Source: Rhodohalobacter sulfatireducens (GTDB lineage: Bacteria; Bacteroidota; Rhodothermia; Balneolales; Balneolaceae). Taken from it: a stretch of DNA of 64,000 nucleotides. The notes under the pieces are model-generated. The model was not told the origin of the DNA. It did no database searches and saw nothing but the letters and a program-made list of their open reading frames with translations. Location: NCBI RefSeq assembly GCF_022012475.1, contig NZ_JAKLWS010000013.1:57250-121249 (forward strand), written 5' to 3'. The translations under genes were made by a program, and so were the position numbers. Of this stretch, positions 27,136-37,707 are shown piece by piece; position 1 is the stretch's first letter, and the number at the start of each line of letters is the position of its first letter.

Positions 27136-28593
27136 TCATTTATTTCTCAGCCTCTCAAAAATTTCCTCCAACGCCTCCTGATCATACACTTCCCCCTGCC
27201 TGATTACAGTGTTGATCTCTAACGTATTTTCAATATCATCCAACGGATTGGCATCCAGAATTAACAGATCCGCCCACTTTCCTTCATCGATGGTTCCCAA
27301 TTCGTCTTCCATCTCAAAGTAACGGGCGGGATTTAACGTTGCGGCTTGGAGAGCTTCCATCGGGGTGAGCCCGGCATCCACCATTACTTTCAGTTCATGA
27401 TGAAGGCTTCGACCCGGAGTTAATAGGCCAATCGGTGTATCGGTTCCGGCCATGATAGTAATTCCGGCTTCATTGATTTTCCCAACCATATTGAACAGCC
27501 AGTTACTGTATTCAGCTCCAAATTCTGAAACTTCAGATTGCGCACCTTCCTCAGCACTAGCGTACCATTCTTGTTCGATGGAATCCGGCAACAATGTAAA
27601 TGTCTCCTGCCACTCGGAATCGGTGTAAAATTTCTCAACGGATCGCGTATTCAGCGCCAGTGTTGGTATTTGCCACGTTTCGTTTTCGGCTAAGACTTGT
27701 AATACTTCATCCGCTCGTTCTTCATCATAATTTTCGATAGCCGTTTCTCGCATCGCTGAATGAATTCGGGATCGCAAAATTCCACCGGGATCATCTTGTC
27801 CCTCTTCCAGCATTTGCAACCGCTGCTCCTGCAAATCCTCCCAGTTCGATGCCATCGACACTTCCAGGTTTCGCATATGCTCCATGCTGTTCAGTCCTGC
27901 ATTGGATGCGCTCACCGCATTCATACTCAGCGGCACGTGTCCGGTCACTTTCAATCCCTTTTCCTCGGCAAGTCGCATTACCTCTTCAAACTGTTCGGGA
28001 GTCAACATTTCGTAGGCTTTCAAAAGATCCACACCGATGCTGTCTAACCTGTTAACCATCTCTGTAACATCTTCAACGGTTTCCAATCCAACCGAGAGCG
28101 GTGGTCTACCGGGACTGCTTCCATCGTATACATTTGGTTCGCCATCCAGAAGCGGACCAGCAATCATCACACGAGGTGCTTCGGTGGGATTTGCCGCTGC
28201 CCGATCTTTCCACTGTTTTACAAATTCAATACGTCCGCCCGTATCCCGAACGCTGGTGATTCCGTAGGCCAGAAACAGGTTGAACATACTGGGTGCCAAT
28301 TCTTCGATATAGGAAAAGTGAACATGCGCATCCCACAATCCCGGGATCAAGAATTTTCCTGTTCCGTCAATAATTTCATTGCCTTCAGCTGAAACAAAGA
28401 GCTCATCAGATGAACCAATCTCCAAAATTTTTCCATCTTTAATGACGACCGTTTGATGATCTGTCATACCATTTACTGCATCAATCGTGGTGATGCTATG
28501 GATAATTGTTGCATTTTCATATTCGGATTGATTGGTTTGGCAAGCGGTGAACAGTAAAATGAGAAAAGTGAGCGGTATAAAGAATCGTTTCAT
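27136..28593 (-). CDS. Amidohydrolase lipoprotein (imidazolonepropionase-like)
   Basis: 485 residues with a lipoprotein signal (LFTAC, Cys about 18). The metal-dependent amidohydrolase signature is complete: DAHVHF (about 91-96), a GITSVRDTGG motif, a lysine in LLKAYE (about 195), HVPL and EHM histidines, and the catalytic Asp in AGTDTPIG (about 391-398). Members of this subfamily hydrolyse cyclic amides or act as Xaa-Pro dipeptidases; the true substrate here is unknown. Being a lipoprotein it works in the periplasm or on the surface. A small membrane-protein gene lies 71 bases upstream on the same strand. Confidence 0.88.
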   Translation of the reverse strand: MKRFFIPLTFLILLFTACQTNQSEYENATIIHSITTIDAVNGMTDHQTVVIKDGKILEIGSSDELFVSAEGNEIIDGTGKFLIPGLWDAHVHFSYIEELAPSMFNLFLAYGITSVRDTGGRIEFVKQWKDRAAANPTEAPRVMIAGPLLDGEPNVYDGSSPGRPPLSVGLETVEDVTEMVNRLDSIGVDLLKAYEMLTPEQFEEVMRLAEEKGLKVTGHVPLSMNAVSASNAGLNSMEHMRNLEVSMASNWEDLQEQRLQMLEEGQDDPGGILRSRIHSAMRETAIENYDEERADEVLQVLAENETWQIPTLALNTRSVEKFYTDSEWQETFTLLPDSIEQEWYASAEEGAQSEVSEFGAEYSNWLFNMVGKINEAGITIMAGTDTPIGLLTPGRSLHHELKVMVDAGLTPMEALQAATLNPARYFEMEDELGTIDEGKWADLLILDANPLDDIENTLEINTVIRQGEVYDQEALEEIFERLRNK

Positions 28594-28664
28594 ATTCTAA
28601 AGAGCATTTTTTGAGAGGATTTATAATTGCTCCAATCTATTTAAAAACAGTGGGTTTGCCAATT

Positions 28665-29084
28665 TTATTCGTCCCAGATTGGTACCACAACTCTTAAAAT
28701 AATCGAATAAAATGCAAAAAATCCCAAGGGTAGCACATAGTAGAAAGGATACGTAGCAGAACCATCCGAGAAAAAAGGGATCATACAAAGTGGAGCCACT
28801 ACAAAAAGTATCAAAGCAGAAAACCATCCGTATCTGTCCAGTTGAAAGAGCAGTACCGCTATCCAGATTGTAAAAAGTGGAAATAAGATAACTGCAGCTG
28901 CAAATATCAAAAAAAGTATGCCACCAGGTAAAAGCCACCACATTAATACCAATGTACCGGATACCGGAATCTCATAATTCAGCAACGTTTCAAGTTGAAT
29001 CAGCTTCTTTTCGCGAGTCGTTTGCCCCGTGACTTCAATTTGCATGGGATTTGAATAATTTATTCCTGATAACTGTACCCGCAT
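28665..29084 (-). CDS. Hypothetical integral membrane protein
   Basis: 139 residues, no family recognised. An N-terminal polar part (about 1-38) is followed by four hydrophobic segments (about 40-60, 62-80, 85-105, 115-135), many aromatic residues and an acidic end. This frame is preferred over the overlapping one (28621-28941) because it has a clear ATG and a membrane-protein pattern. It precedes the amidohydrolase gene. Confidence 0.6.
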   Translation of the reverse strand: MRVQLSGINYSNPMQIEVTGQTTREKKLIQLETLLNYEIPVSGTLVLMWWLLPGGILFLIFAAAVILFPLFTIWIAVLLFQLDRYGWFSALILFVVAPLCMIPFFSDGSATYPFYYVLPLGFFAFYSIILRVVVPIWDE

Positions 29085-29194
29085 GAATTTGAGAAAAATG
29101 ATTCAGATATGTATTAGAAATATCTTAATCCCTGAATTGCAACGGTTTCAATGGCTACCTTGTTTTCTAGAAAACAACTAAACAAATACAAAAG

Positions 29195-31243
29195 ATGAAT
29201 CGTCTCGCTCAATCAAAAAGTCCTTATCTAAAACAACATGCTGAAAATCCGGTTGATTGGTATCCCTGGGGTGAGGAAGCGTTTGAAAAAGCCAAAGCAG
29301 AAGACAAACCCATTTTTTTATCAATTGGTTATGCAACCTGCCATTGGTGCCACGTGATGGCCCACGAAAGTTTTGAGGATGAGCAAGTTGCCAAATTGAT
29401 GAACGATGCGTTTATCAACATAAAAGTAGACCGGGAGGAACGTCCTGATATTGATAACACTTATATGACCATCTGCCAAATGCTGACCGGTCGGGGAGGA
29501 TGGCCGCTTACCATTGTAATGACCCCTGATAAAAAACCGTTTTACGCAGCAACCTACCTGCCTAAAGAATCACGGCAAAACCGAATGGGCATGCTCGATT
29601 TTATACCGGCGATAAGAAAGGCCTGGGAATCAGATCGTGAAAATGTGTTGCAATCCGTCGAGAAAATTGAAGAGGGATTTTCTAAAAGTTTGGACATTGG
29701 GAAAGCGAAAGGTCACCTGCCGGACGACTTACCCAATCAAACGTATCAGCAACTCACCCAAAAATACGATTCGGAAGAAGGGGGATTTTCTTCTCAACCC
29801 AAATTTCCATCTCCCCACAATCTTCTTTTTCTGTTGAATTGGTATAGGCTGAATGATGATGAGAATGCATTGGAAATGGTTCATCACACATTAAAAAAAA
29901 TGCGCTTAGGTGGATTGTGGGATCATGTCGGTTTCGGATTTCACCGCTATTCTACCGACCATAAATGGCTTCTCCCCCACTTCGAAAAAATGCTGTACGA
30001 TCAGGCGATGTTACTGATGTCTTATGCAGAAGGTTGGAAAGAAACCGGGGATCCACTGCTTAAACAAACAGCCTATGAAATTGTTGATTATTTGGATGAT
30101 TGCCTGACCTCAGAAAGGGGTGCTTTTTATTCCGCTGAAGACGCTGACAGCGAAGGTGAAGAAGGGAAATTTTATGTTTGGGAAATGGAAGAGATCAATT
30201 CTGTATTGGAAAAGAAGGATGCTGATCTCTTTAAACAACGATTTAATATCCGGGAGGATGGCAATTTCCGGGACGAAGCAACCGGGCAAAAAACCGGGAA
30301 GAATATTCCACATCTCAAAGACCCTGTTGATGAAGAACAAGCTGAAAAAGTTGGTCAGATTCTGAAACAACTCAAGGCAGAAAGAGAAAAAAGAGAGCGC
30401 CCCTTGCTAGATGATAAGATCTTAACTGATTGGAACGGGTTGATGATCGCCGCACTGGCTAAAGCGGGTATAATCTTCAAGGAAGAAGAGTTTATAAAAA
30501 AAGCGGAAAAGGCTTGGTCAGTCATCAAAGAGCACTGCTTGACTAAAAAATCCACCCTGTATCACCGACTGAAAGATGAAGAGGCAAATATTGAGGGCAT
30601 GGCTGATGATTACTCATTTACAATATTTGGGTTGATTGAACTCTACGAAGCCACATTTAACCCGGAATACCTTGAAGTGGCCGTTGACTTACAGAAGCAG
30701 TTCGATAAAGATTTCCTGGATTATCAGTTTGGCGGTTATTATTTCACAGCTTCAGGTGCAGAAGAACTTCTCGGCCGACAAAAAGAGATTTATGATGGAG
30801 CACTACCCTCCTCAAATTCGGTTGCGGCATTAAATCTGCTTCGACTTTCACGACTTACGGGTAATCCCCAATTTGAAAGTCGAATCACAGATCTTTTTGG
30901 AACGTTTTCACGCCAAATAAAAGAATCCCCCACCGGTTATACCTTTGCTGTTCATGCATTCCAGATTTCAAAATCGGAGTTAGTAGAGGTATTGATCACC
31001 ACTCCGGAGATGAACAGCCTCATAGAAAAGCCTCTCGAGATGTGCCGTAATAATATTCCAATGGGGTCGGCCATATTAGTCAAAACACCTGAACTGGCGT
31101 CCAAACTCCAGGAAGTTTCTCCTTTCACTGAGCATTATAAAATAGACGATCTTCTGATGGTATACCTGTGCAAAGACTTCCAATGCGAAGCACCGGTTCA
31201 TACGCTTTCCAAGCTGGAAAAGCTCTTGGAGGCCGAGGTATAG
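29195..31243 (+). CDS. YyaL-type DUF255 thioredoxin-domain protein
   Basis: 682 residues. The N-terminal ~160 residues are a thioredoxin-like domain with the motif TCHWCHVM (about 47-54), and the rest an (alpha/alpha)6-barrel resembling N-acylglucosamine epimerase/cellobiose epimerase folds ([34 protein letters not shown]). This is the YyaL/SPATA20 family, conserved from bacteria to man and of unclear function. The family's N-terminal opening ([18 protein letters not shown]) is intact. A 790-base repeat-filled gap follows. Confidence 0.92.
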   Translation: MNRLAQSKSPYLKQHAENPVDWYPWGEEAFEKAKAEDKPIFLSIGYATCHWCHVMAHESFEDEQVAKLMNDAFINIKVDREERPDIDNTYMTICQMLTGRGGWPLTIVMTPDKKPFYAATYLPKESRQNRMGMLDFIPAIRKAWESDRENVLQSVEKIEEGFSKSLDIGKAKGHLPDDLPNQTYQQLTQKYDSEEGGFSSQPKFPSPHNLLFLLNWYRLNDDENALEMVHHTLKKMRLGGLWDHVGFGFHRYSTDHKWLLPHFEKMLYDQAMLLMSYAEGWKETGDPLLKQTAYEIVDYLDDCLTSERGAFYSAEDADSEGEEGKFYVWEMEEINSVLEKKDADLFKQRFNIREDGNFRDEATGQKTGKNIPHLKDPVDEEQAEKVGQILKQLKAEREKRERPLLDDKILTDWNGLMIAALAKAGIIFKEEEFIKKAEKAWSVIKEHCLTKKSTLYHRLKDEEANIEGMADDYSFTIFGLIELYEATFNPEYLEVAVDLQKQFDKDFLDYQFGGYYFTASGAEELLGRQKEIYDGALPSSNSVAALNLLRLSRLTGNPQFESRITDLFGTFSRQIKESPTGYTFAVHAFQISKSELVEVLITTPEMNSLIEKPLEMCRNNIPMGSAILVKTPELASKLQEVSPFTEHYKIDDLLMVYLCKDFQCEAPVHTLSKLEKLLEAEV

Positions 31244-31375
31244 ATACTTTGGTTTCTCACACGTACTAAATTTGAGTGCACATCAAGTAGCTTACAGAAC
31301 TGTAAATCAACTTTGAGTCGCACTTCGCTAAGGATTTTATCGGGCTCACAAAAAGGAATCAGTTAATCTCTATTA

Positions 31376-31530
31376 CCGTCTGCTTTAGCTGACGGCTAGT
31401 AAACCAACAACAAGTTTGTGGCTTTAGCCACATTCTTAGAATTAGATTAATGAGCACAAAAATGGTTCAAGAGAAATAGGGCTAAAGCCCGTTTGATGCC
31501 TTTGAACTTACCGTTGGCTGAAGCCAACGG
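31376..31530. repeat. REP-like cluster, family A
   Basis: Four palindromes: CCGTCTGCTTTAGCTGACGG (31376-31395), GTGGCTTTAGCCAC (31418-31431), GGGCTAAAGCCC (31479-31490) and CCGTTGGCTGAAGCCAACGG (31511-31530). The outer two are each beside a TATTACC or TAATAGATAC context, as in the 9957 copy. The arrangement, outer 20-mers flanking GGCTTTAGCC cores, resembles paired REP units of a mobile imperfect palindromic element. Confidence 0.78.
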
Positions 31531-31605
31531 TAATAGATACGCCCCCCTATCCTTCAGTTCTATTCTCAAGTCTCAGTTTTAAAACTTGAGCGAAGTTACC
31601 TACTT

Positions 31606-31747
31606 GTTCCGAAGGTCTCCTTCGGAACATTCCTTTTGGAAGCTCTGCTTCTGATAAAACGTCTGGAGGGTTGGATTGCTGTTATGTTATGACGAGTGAA
31701 TGGAAGCGGAGCTTCGGGTTGGCGTTCCGAAGGAGGACCTTCGGAAC
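31606..31747. repeat. Paired large palindromes, family D
   Basis: GTTCCGAAGG-TCT-CCTTCGGAAC (31606-31628) and GTTCCGAAGG-AGGA-CCTTCGGAAC (31724-31747) are two perfect 10-bp-arm hairpins about 95 bases apart. They bracket a short segment with no gene. Confidence 0.75.
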
Positions 31748-32035
31748 GAGTAAAAGTACTTGAACGAGGTTGTTACCTTCATCGTCCCTTTGAGTGATAC
31801 CGGGTGGAACGACAATTCCCGGGTGGGTTTTGTTATCTTCCCCACTGAAGACCCGCGGCTTTCCACGGCGTACTGAATAATACGGGTTAATTCCCGATTT
31901 CTTATTTCCAATCCCTTCCCGATCTCCCATCTCCTAACAAAAAATCTCGAATCATGGGGAGAAACTATTTGTTAATTCGTCTGTAATTTGACAACATCAG
32001 AACAACTAATTAACTGCAGCAAAAAACAAGCTACC

Positions 32036-32806
32036 ATGACTGAGAACGGCGACGGAAATGTAACCTATAAAACGGAAGGGCGAATCGGAACAATTGAGTT
32101 TTACCACCCCAAAGGTAATTCATTGCCCGGGTCGATACTCACGAAACTTACCGAGACAATTCGAAAAGCGGGTACAAATGGTGACATCCATGCTATTGTG
32201 ATGAAAAGCGGAGGGGACGGAGCTTTTTGTGCCGGTGCTTCTTTTAATGAATTAACGGCAATCTCCACCGAAGATGAGGGTAAAGAATTCTTTATGGGAT
32301 TTGCAAATGTTATCAACGCCATGAGAACCTGCCCGAAGATGATTATTACCCGTGTTCACGGGAAAACGGTCGGTGGTGGAATCGGAATCATTGCGGCTTC
32401 TGATTTTGCCATTGCTCAGGAAAATGCATCCGTTCGGTTAAGTGAACTTTCCCTTGGCATCGGTCCATTTGTAGTGGGACCGGCTGTTGGAAGAAAACTG
32501 GGCACATCCGCTTTTTCTACATTAGCTTTAGATGCAAAAACATGGTACGACGCTCGATGGGCCCTGGATAACGGGCTTTACAATAAATTGGTCAGTAACA
32601 CCGAAGAACTTGATAAAGCTGTTGAGGAAATATCGCAAAATCTTGCTTCAAGTAACCTTAATGCACTAACTCACTTCAAAGATATCATTTGGCAGGGAAC
32701 CGGGCACTGGCACGCTACGCTTGAACAACGAGCAGAAATTAGCGGACGCCTGGTGCTTTCAGAATTCACAAAAAAAACGATCGCCAACTTTAAAAATAAA
32801 AACTAA
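32036..32806 (+). CDS. Enoyl-CoA hydratase/isomerase family protein, methylglutaconyl-CoA hydratase-like
   Basis: 256 residues. A crotonase fold with the oxyanion segment FCAGASFNEL (about 65-75) and HGKTVGGGIGIIAASDFAIA (about 106-125). In enoyl-CoA hydratase the first catalytic glutamate follows GGG; here it is Gly, while the second is kept in SELSLGIGP. That pattern is seen in LiuC-type 3-methylglutaconyl-CoA hydratases of leucine breakdown, so that role is suggested but not sure. ATG 32036 is preferred to the TTG at 31988 because it gives a standard N-terminus. It ends overlapping by 4 bases with the convergent LacI gene. Confidence 0.82.
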   Translation: MTENGDGNVTYKTEGRIGTIEFYHPKGNSLPGSILTKLTETIRKAGTNGDIHAIVMKSGGDGAFCAGASFNELTAISTEDEGKEFFMGFANVINAMRTCPKMIITRVHGKTVGGGIGIIAASDFAIAQENASVRLSELSLGIGPFVVGPAVGRKLGTSAFSTLALDAKTWYDARWALDNGLYNKLVSNTEELDKAVEEISQNLASSNLNALTHFKDIIWQGTGHWHATLEQRAEISGRLVLSEFTKKTIANFKNKN

Positions 32807-33822
32807 GAAAGCTTCGCTGTACTTTTACGAACCAAAAGTTCCGGTTTGAGGCTGGCATGCCTAACTCTAGCATCTTTATTTTTAATTTTTTCTATCAAAA
32901 GCTTGGCTGCTTTTTCTCCTTTTCCATAGGTAGGCTGTGCAACAGTAGTTAGAGGCGGAATCATATATTTAGAGATCGGGAGGCCGTCAAACCCAACCAC
33001 TGAAAACTGCTCCGGTACGCTGATATCGTTTTCAAAGAGCGCCAGCAAAGTACCCATCGCAAGCGTATCACTGGCGCAAAATACGGCCGTCATATCGTCG
33101 TGCTTTTTGATCCACTCCTCCATAGTATCATGACCATCGTGCTGGGAGTAGCTGCCAACAGCGGTATAATCATCCTTCGGCTCAATTCCCGCATTACAAA
33201 GAGCATCTTGATAACCCCTCATCCTGTGTTCAGTCTCCTGTACGTTTTGATCGCCAAACATACCACCAATATCTTTATGGCCCAATTGAACGAGATGATC
33301 CGTGGCTTTGTAAGCCGCATCATAATTATCCACATCTACTGATGGTATTTCCGGGTATTTGGGATTGTGTCCTACCAATACAATTGGGATATCGGAATCT
33401 TCAAAAGTTTGTAACGTAAACTCAGTCACCTCTTCGTTGAGACAAATCACTCCATCAAGATGGTGTTCATTTAGTATCAAATCGTGAAGTTCCTTCTTCA
33501 TTTCAGAATTGTAGAAAGATAGACGCACATAGTAACCGTTCCGGATGCACTCCTCAAAAATTCCAAGATAGAGTAGAGTCCAATACCCATTTCCAAGGCT
33601 TTCCTCTCCAAAAATTCCCGACAAAACCCCAATTTGGTAGGTGCTGCTGGTAGCTAAACTACGTGCAACAGAATTGGGACGATAATTATATTCCTCAACT
33701 ACACTCATCACGCGGCTGCGGGCTTCATCACTTACATTGGGATGATTATTGAGCACCCTCGATACCACAGACCTCGACACATGAGCGAGCTTAGCAACTT
33801 TATCGATGTTTAACTTTTCCAT
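32803..33822 (-). CDS. LacI-family transcriptional regulator
   Basis: 339 residues. Residues 1-55 hold the helix-turn-helix and hinge helix (NIDKVAKLAHVSRSVVSRVLNN; VARSLAT), the rest a periplasmic-binding-protein-like sugar sensor (about 60-335). It probably represses the adjacent GlcNAc and glycan genes in the absence of an inducing sugar or sugar phosphate. A LacI-type palindrome with a central CG lies over the nagB promoter at 37713-37728. It is transcribed in the same direction as the GH20 and ROK genes, just downstream of them. Confidence 0.92.
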   Translation of the reverse strand: MEKLNIDKVAKLAHVSRSVVSRVLNNHPNVSDEARSRVMSVVEEYNYRPNSVARSLATSSTYQIGVLSGIFGEESLGNGYWTLLYLGIFEECIRNGYYVRLSFYNSEMKKELHDLILNEHHLDGVICLNEEVTEFTLQTFEDSDIPIVLVGHNPKYPEIPSVDVDNYDAAYKATDHLVQLGHKDIGGMFGDQNVQETEHRMRGYQDALCNAGIEPKDDYTAVGSYSQHDGHDTMEEWIKKHDDMTAVFCASDTLAMGTLLALFENDISVPEQFSVVGFDGLPISKYMIPPLTTVAQPTYGKGEKAAKLLIEKIKNKDARVRHASLKPELLVRKSTAKLS

Positions 33823-33927
33823 AGATCTCTGGATTATGGCTGACCTCTATAATCAATCAGAAAAATGGCATCTGTTTGAGTAACAACAGAGAAACTAAAG
33901 AATTAATTGCGCAAAAACTTAATTTGA

Positions 33928-36516
33928 TTACTGAATTGTAACCGATCTGCCTGATCTTCCTGCAGAGTTGAATACTGAAATCGTTACCGAATCACCACCA
34001 GATATTTCAACAGGTTCAGTGTACAACGGAGACTCTGAACTTGTTTCACCATTTATTTCATACCGAATATCAAGTCCGGGAAAGGCATTGTTTACTTTGA
34101 GCAGCCCATCTTCAATAACTGCACCCGGAACCGGCAATCTGTAATTAATATTTACAAAATTTTTATCTAGCCTGTCAAGTTCATATTGACCGATGCGATT
34201 GGCAAATTCATTCCACACATCATCTCGTTCCGACCGCAATTGAGAAATATTTTCCATATCTCCCCAGGAAGGATTTCCAACCCATGCCCTTTCAGCAAGT
34301 CCCAGCAGGCGTGGTAAAACCATGTACTCCCATCGCTGAGGTTCATTCACCGTTTCAGACCAAAGCTGCCCCTGGATTCCCAAAATATTTTCTCTGCCCG
34401 TTTCACTTAATTGAATGGCATCATCATACTGACTCGGGCTTACAGGATTTCCGTAGTTATCATGTTCTGCATTCTTATAGAGGTCGTATGGAATGAAGGA
34501 GTAAGTATCTTTCGTATCAAACATAGCTGCCCAGTAAAAACCCGGTTCCTGCCAGGATTTATTGTAAGCCATATCCAGGTAAAGGTTCGATGCGTTTGAC
34601 ATCACAACTTTGTAACCGGCATTGGCAAGCATGTATGCATAATCTTCCCGGCCCGAACCCCAGATGCTCGACCAAACATATGGGACAACATTTTCTTTAT
34701 ACTCGGGATCTTCTTTAGGGCCATTATGCTCGTCGTTGAGTCCTACTTCTTCCCAACCGGCCATTTGCAAATCACGCTGCTCAAGCATTGATTCTAATCG
34801 AGTGAAAAAGTGTCCAAAAAGATCACTCGCACGATCAATATTCCTTTCTTCCATATACTGCTCGCAGGCAGGTGATTCAGTCCATGCACCTTCGGGAACT
34901 TCATCACCACCGACGTGAATCATATTCAGGGGAACTCCCGCCTCTTGATGCATGAATATGACTTCATCAAACACCTTTTCCATAAAATTATACGTAGATT
35001 CCCGGCAGACATTTATGACGTTATCATCAAAATACTGGACGGACATATAATCCGACTCGTCATCGGGATCAGCCAACCGGTACATCTCTGCCTGTTCTGA
35101 TTGTCCAAATTCCGAAAGACGATTGAACCGTACTTCCATTCCTTTAATAGCAGCTCTTGCATGTCCCGGGACATCAATTTCAGGAATCACTTCAATGTGA
35201 CGCTGATTCGCAAATTGAAGGATTTCGATATACTCATCACGCGTGTACCACCCACTGCCGAATGATGCCCCCGGAGTAGGATCAGGTCCTGAGCCGTATG
35301 ATGGAGCCAGGAAATGCTCTTCTGTTTCTGTGTGACCACGTCGGCCGCCAACTTCAGTCAGTTCCGGCAATCCATCTATTGCCAGCCTCCAGCCTTCATC
35401 ATCCGTAAGATGGAAGTGAAATTTATCGAGTTTATACATTCCCATCAGATCCAGGAGCCGTAGTACGCTTTCTTTATTCTGGAAATTTCGAGCTACATCG
35501 AGGTGCATTCCGCGGTAGCCAAATGCGGGTTCATCAGATATTTGAACCGCACTCAATTCCATGTTTTCGCTCTCCCGGTTTGACATAAGAGAACGCAGAC
35601 TTTGAATGGCATAAAAAATCCCGGCATTTCCAGATGAAGTTAGTTCAATATTCTGTTCGGTGACTTGAAGCGAATAAGCTTCTTCACTTCCGGGGTAGTC
35701 TGTATCAAGGTTCAAAAAAATTCCTGTACCACTCCACTCACCTTCCAAAATTTCAATGGAATTTTCAATTTCAAACTCATCAGCCAAAAGCTGAGTCAGA
35801 TATTCAGCCTCATCTAAAAAGTCAACTGCATACGTAATTGTAATTCCATCTTCCAACTCAAAGCTCCCTTCACCCATTTCCACAGATGAAGGTGTTGGTG
35901 TAATCTTACTGACTTGATTGGTTGGCAATGTTGTTACTCGCTGATTCTCCCGATACCGGCTTTCTGCACTGGGGATTTCAAGATTGTCTGCCTGGGTTCG
36001 GTTCACCTGCTCTTCCCCCACAAAGGGTTCAACAGTAACCTGTGCTACCTCTTCAATACGGTCTTCATTCACAAAGTAAAATCCCTGGGGTGCATCGGTT
36101 TTTTTGATGGCATGAAATTGTGCATTGTATTCCTTCGTAAATTCACCACCAGCCGGAATAGGGTTGAAGGCATCCGTCGGTTCAAGCTTAAAGAAATCTC
36201 CGCTGATGTGTGTCGCTTCAAACTCTGGTAAAAAGCTCTCTTCATCCAATACCCGTATGGAGTTGAAATAAAGAGTCCAGCCATCATTAGAAAAACTTTC
36301 ATTCCCGGTATTATGGAACGTCAAAGAAGCAAGTAACTGATCGTTGCTTTCAAAATTTGAGATTAGGTTCCATGTAATCTCAATTGGAGAACCAGTAATC
36401 TCCATTGACAGGCTCACCGGTTCAGTATCGGACTCCTCTTGAGATGTACATCCCATAAAATTTAAAGAGAATAGAAGAATAAGACTGAGGCAGGATTTTA
36501 TGATAATTGGTTTCAT
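33928..36516 (-). CDS. GH20 beta-N-acetylhexosaminidase lipoprotein
   Basis: 862 residues with a lipoprotein signal (FMGC, Cys about 23). Domains in order: chitobiase-like N-terminal carbohydrate domain (about 35-190), GH20b domain (about 205-330), TIM-barrel GH20 catalytic domain (about 335-770) and a C-terminal beta domain (about 785-862). The Asp-Glu catalytic pair of the substrate-assisted mechanism lies in HVGGDEVPEGAW (about 534-545), and FHLTDDEGWRL (about 370) is also diagnostic. It releases terminal GlcNAc or GalNAc in the envelope. It shares the minus strand with the ROK kinase (65 bases upstream) and LacI. Confidence 0.93.
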   Translation of the reverse strand: MKPIIIKSCLSLILLFSLNFMGCTSQEESDTEPVSLSMEITGSPIEITWNLISNFESNDQLLASLTFHNTGNESFSNDGWTLYFNSIRVLDEESFLPEFEATHISGDFFKLEPTDAFNPIPAGGEFTKEYNAQFHAIKKTDAPQGFYFVNEDRIEEVAQVTVEPFVGEEQVNRTQADNLEIPSAESRYRENQRVTTLPTNQVSKITPTPSSVEMGEGSFELEDGITITYAVDFLDEAEYLTQLLADEFEIENSIEILEGEWSGTGIFLNLDTDYPGSEEAYSLQVTEQNIELTSSGNAGIFYAIQSLRSLMSNRESENMELSAVQISDEPAFGYRGMHLDVARNFQNKESVLRLLDLMGMYKLDKFHFHLTDDEGWRLAIDGLPELTEVGGRRGHTETEEHFLAPSYGSGPDPTPGASFGSGWYTRDEYIEILQFANQRHIEVIPEIDVPGHARAAIKGMEVRFNRLSEFGQSEQAEMYRLADPDDESDYMSVQYFDDNVINVCRESTYNFMEKVFDEVIFMHQEAGVPLNMIHVGGDEVPEGAWTESPACEQYMEERNIDRASDLFGHFFTRLESMLEQRDLQMAGWEEVGLNDEHNGPKEDPEYKENVVPYVWSSIWGSGREDYAYMLANAGYKVVMSNASNLYLDMAYNKSWQEPGFYWAAMFDTKDTYSFIPYDLYKNAEHDNYGNPVSPSQYDDAIQLSETGRENILGIQGQLWSETVNEPQRWEYMVLPRLLGLAERAWVGNPSWGDMENISQLRSERDDVWNEFANRIGQYELDRLDKNFVNINYRLPVPGAVIEDGLLKVNNAFPGLDIRYEINGETSSESPLYTEPVEISGGDSVTISVFNSAGRSGRSVTIQ

Positions 36517-36581
36517 TGGTATCTGAATTTCTGATCTGTTCCGAAATAGTAAAATAACACCATACTCAGGAATTATTTAAT

Positions 36582-37559
36582 CTATGCCGTTTGTTTGCTC
36601 AGGCTGTCCAGTTTCAGCCACATGAAAGCGGCTGTGCCAAGAATAGCCGTTCTTTTACCGCTAATTTCTGAAAGTTTCAGTTCCACGGTTCCTTTATAAA
36701 TATCAAGAAGGTTCTCCTCCATATTTCTTTGGGTAGGCTCCAATATCAATTCCTTAGATCGCGATAACCCTCCGGTAAGAACAATCAGTTCCGGGTTCAA
36801 TAGTGCAACAGTATTTGCGAGGGTTCTGCCCAAAAATCGTCCGGTTATCTCAAAGGCCCGAAGTGCAAGTTCATCACCTTCATTGGCAGCCTTTGTAATT
36901 TTCTTGGCAGAGAGAGAGCCGTTCTCTGAAAATTGTAAGACAGATTTAGGATATTCTTCGCTCGCTATCAGTTCATTCGCCGTTCTTACAATTCCGGTTG
37001 CAGATGCATACGTTTCCAGGCAACCTTTTCTGCCACATCCGCATTCCCTTCCATTTCCCGAAATCAAAACGTGTCCCAGCTCCCCTGCATGGCCGCGTGA
37101 ACCAAGTACCAGGTCTCCGTCTATAACAATACCGCAACCTAAACCTGTGCCGAGTGTTACGCAGAGAAAATCTTTTTTATTCTGGGCAACACCGAAAAGC
37201 ATTTCACCAACGGCTGCCGCATTCGCATCATTTGATACTGAAACCGGTAAATTAAAATTGGCAGAAAGAATATTGGCAACCGGCAACTTTCTCGGCCAGT
37301 TCAGGTTAGAGGCATTATCAATCGTACCATTTTTCTGACTTCCGGTGGGCGCTCCTACACTTACACCAACCAGCTTATACCCCGGCCCGAGTGCCTCCAC
37401 CATATCCTGAATCGAATCACTCAACTGTTCAAAAAATAGCTCATGGCCAATTTCTGCATTCGTAGGTATGGATTGATAAGCAAATAATTTGCCCTCACGA
37501 CTCACCAAACCAAATTTTGTATCGGTACCCCCTAAATCTATTCCCGCAACTAACTCCAT
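36582..37559 (-). CDS. ROK-family sugar kinase
   Basis: 325 residues from ATG 37559 (MELVAGIDLGGTDTKFG); a GTG at 37568 would add three residues. The ATP-binding ROK start, the sugar-binding GHAGELGHVLI (about 153-163) and the zinc-binding CGCGRKGCLE (about 168-177) are all intact. ROK kinases phosphorylate glucose, GlcNAc or ManNAc. Given the flanking GH20 and NagB genes, GlcNAc kinase is likely but glucokinase is not ruled out. It runs opposite to nagB, sharing a 255-base promoter gap. Confidence 0.85.
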   Translation of the reverse strand: MELVAGIDLGGTDTKFGLVSREGKLFAYQSIPTNAEIGHELFFEQLSDSIQDMVEALGPGYKLVGVSVGAPTGSQKNGTIDNASNLNWPRKLPVANILSANFNLPVSVSNDANAAAVGEMLFGVAQNKKDFLCVTLGTGLGCGIVIDGDLVLGSRGHAGELGHVLISGNGRECGCGRKGCLETYASATGIVRTANELIASEEYPKSVLQFSENGSLSAKKITKAANEGDELALRAFEITGRFLGRTLANTVALLNPELIVLTGGLSRSKELILEPTQRNMEENLLDIYKGTVELKLSEISGKRTAILGTAAFMWLKLDSLSKQTA

Positions 37560-37707
37560 TTCATACACTTATAGAAGTTAAATAACGTTGAAGTAGCTCA
37601 CCTCCAACATCAAATATTTTTGTGAAATTTCTAAAATCGTTCATATAAGAACATTCTTAAAAATCACTAATAATCCTTTAAAAGCAAATTTATTAGACTT
37701 GGTTTTT

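Larger units (their letters stand above)
31244..32035. other. Repeat-filled gap
   Basis: About 790 bases without a supported gene. Between 31376 and 31530 lies a family A REP cluster and between 31606 and 31747 two large GTTCCGAAGG palindromes, listed separately. The remainder (31750-32035) shows nothing I recognise. Confidence 0.6.

Noticed and set aside
28621..28941. 106-residue frame overlapping the hypothetical membrane gene
   Set aside because: Alternate frame of the same DNA; the 139-residue frame has the better start and hydrophobic pattern.
31606..31747. Insertion sequence ends
   Set aside because: Palindromes could mark a mobile element, but no transposase or target duplication is visible.
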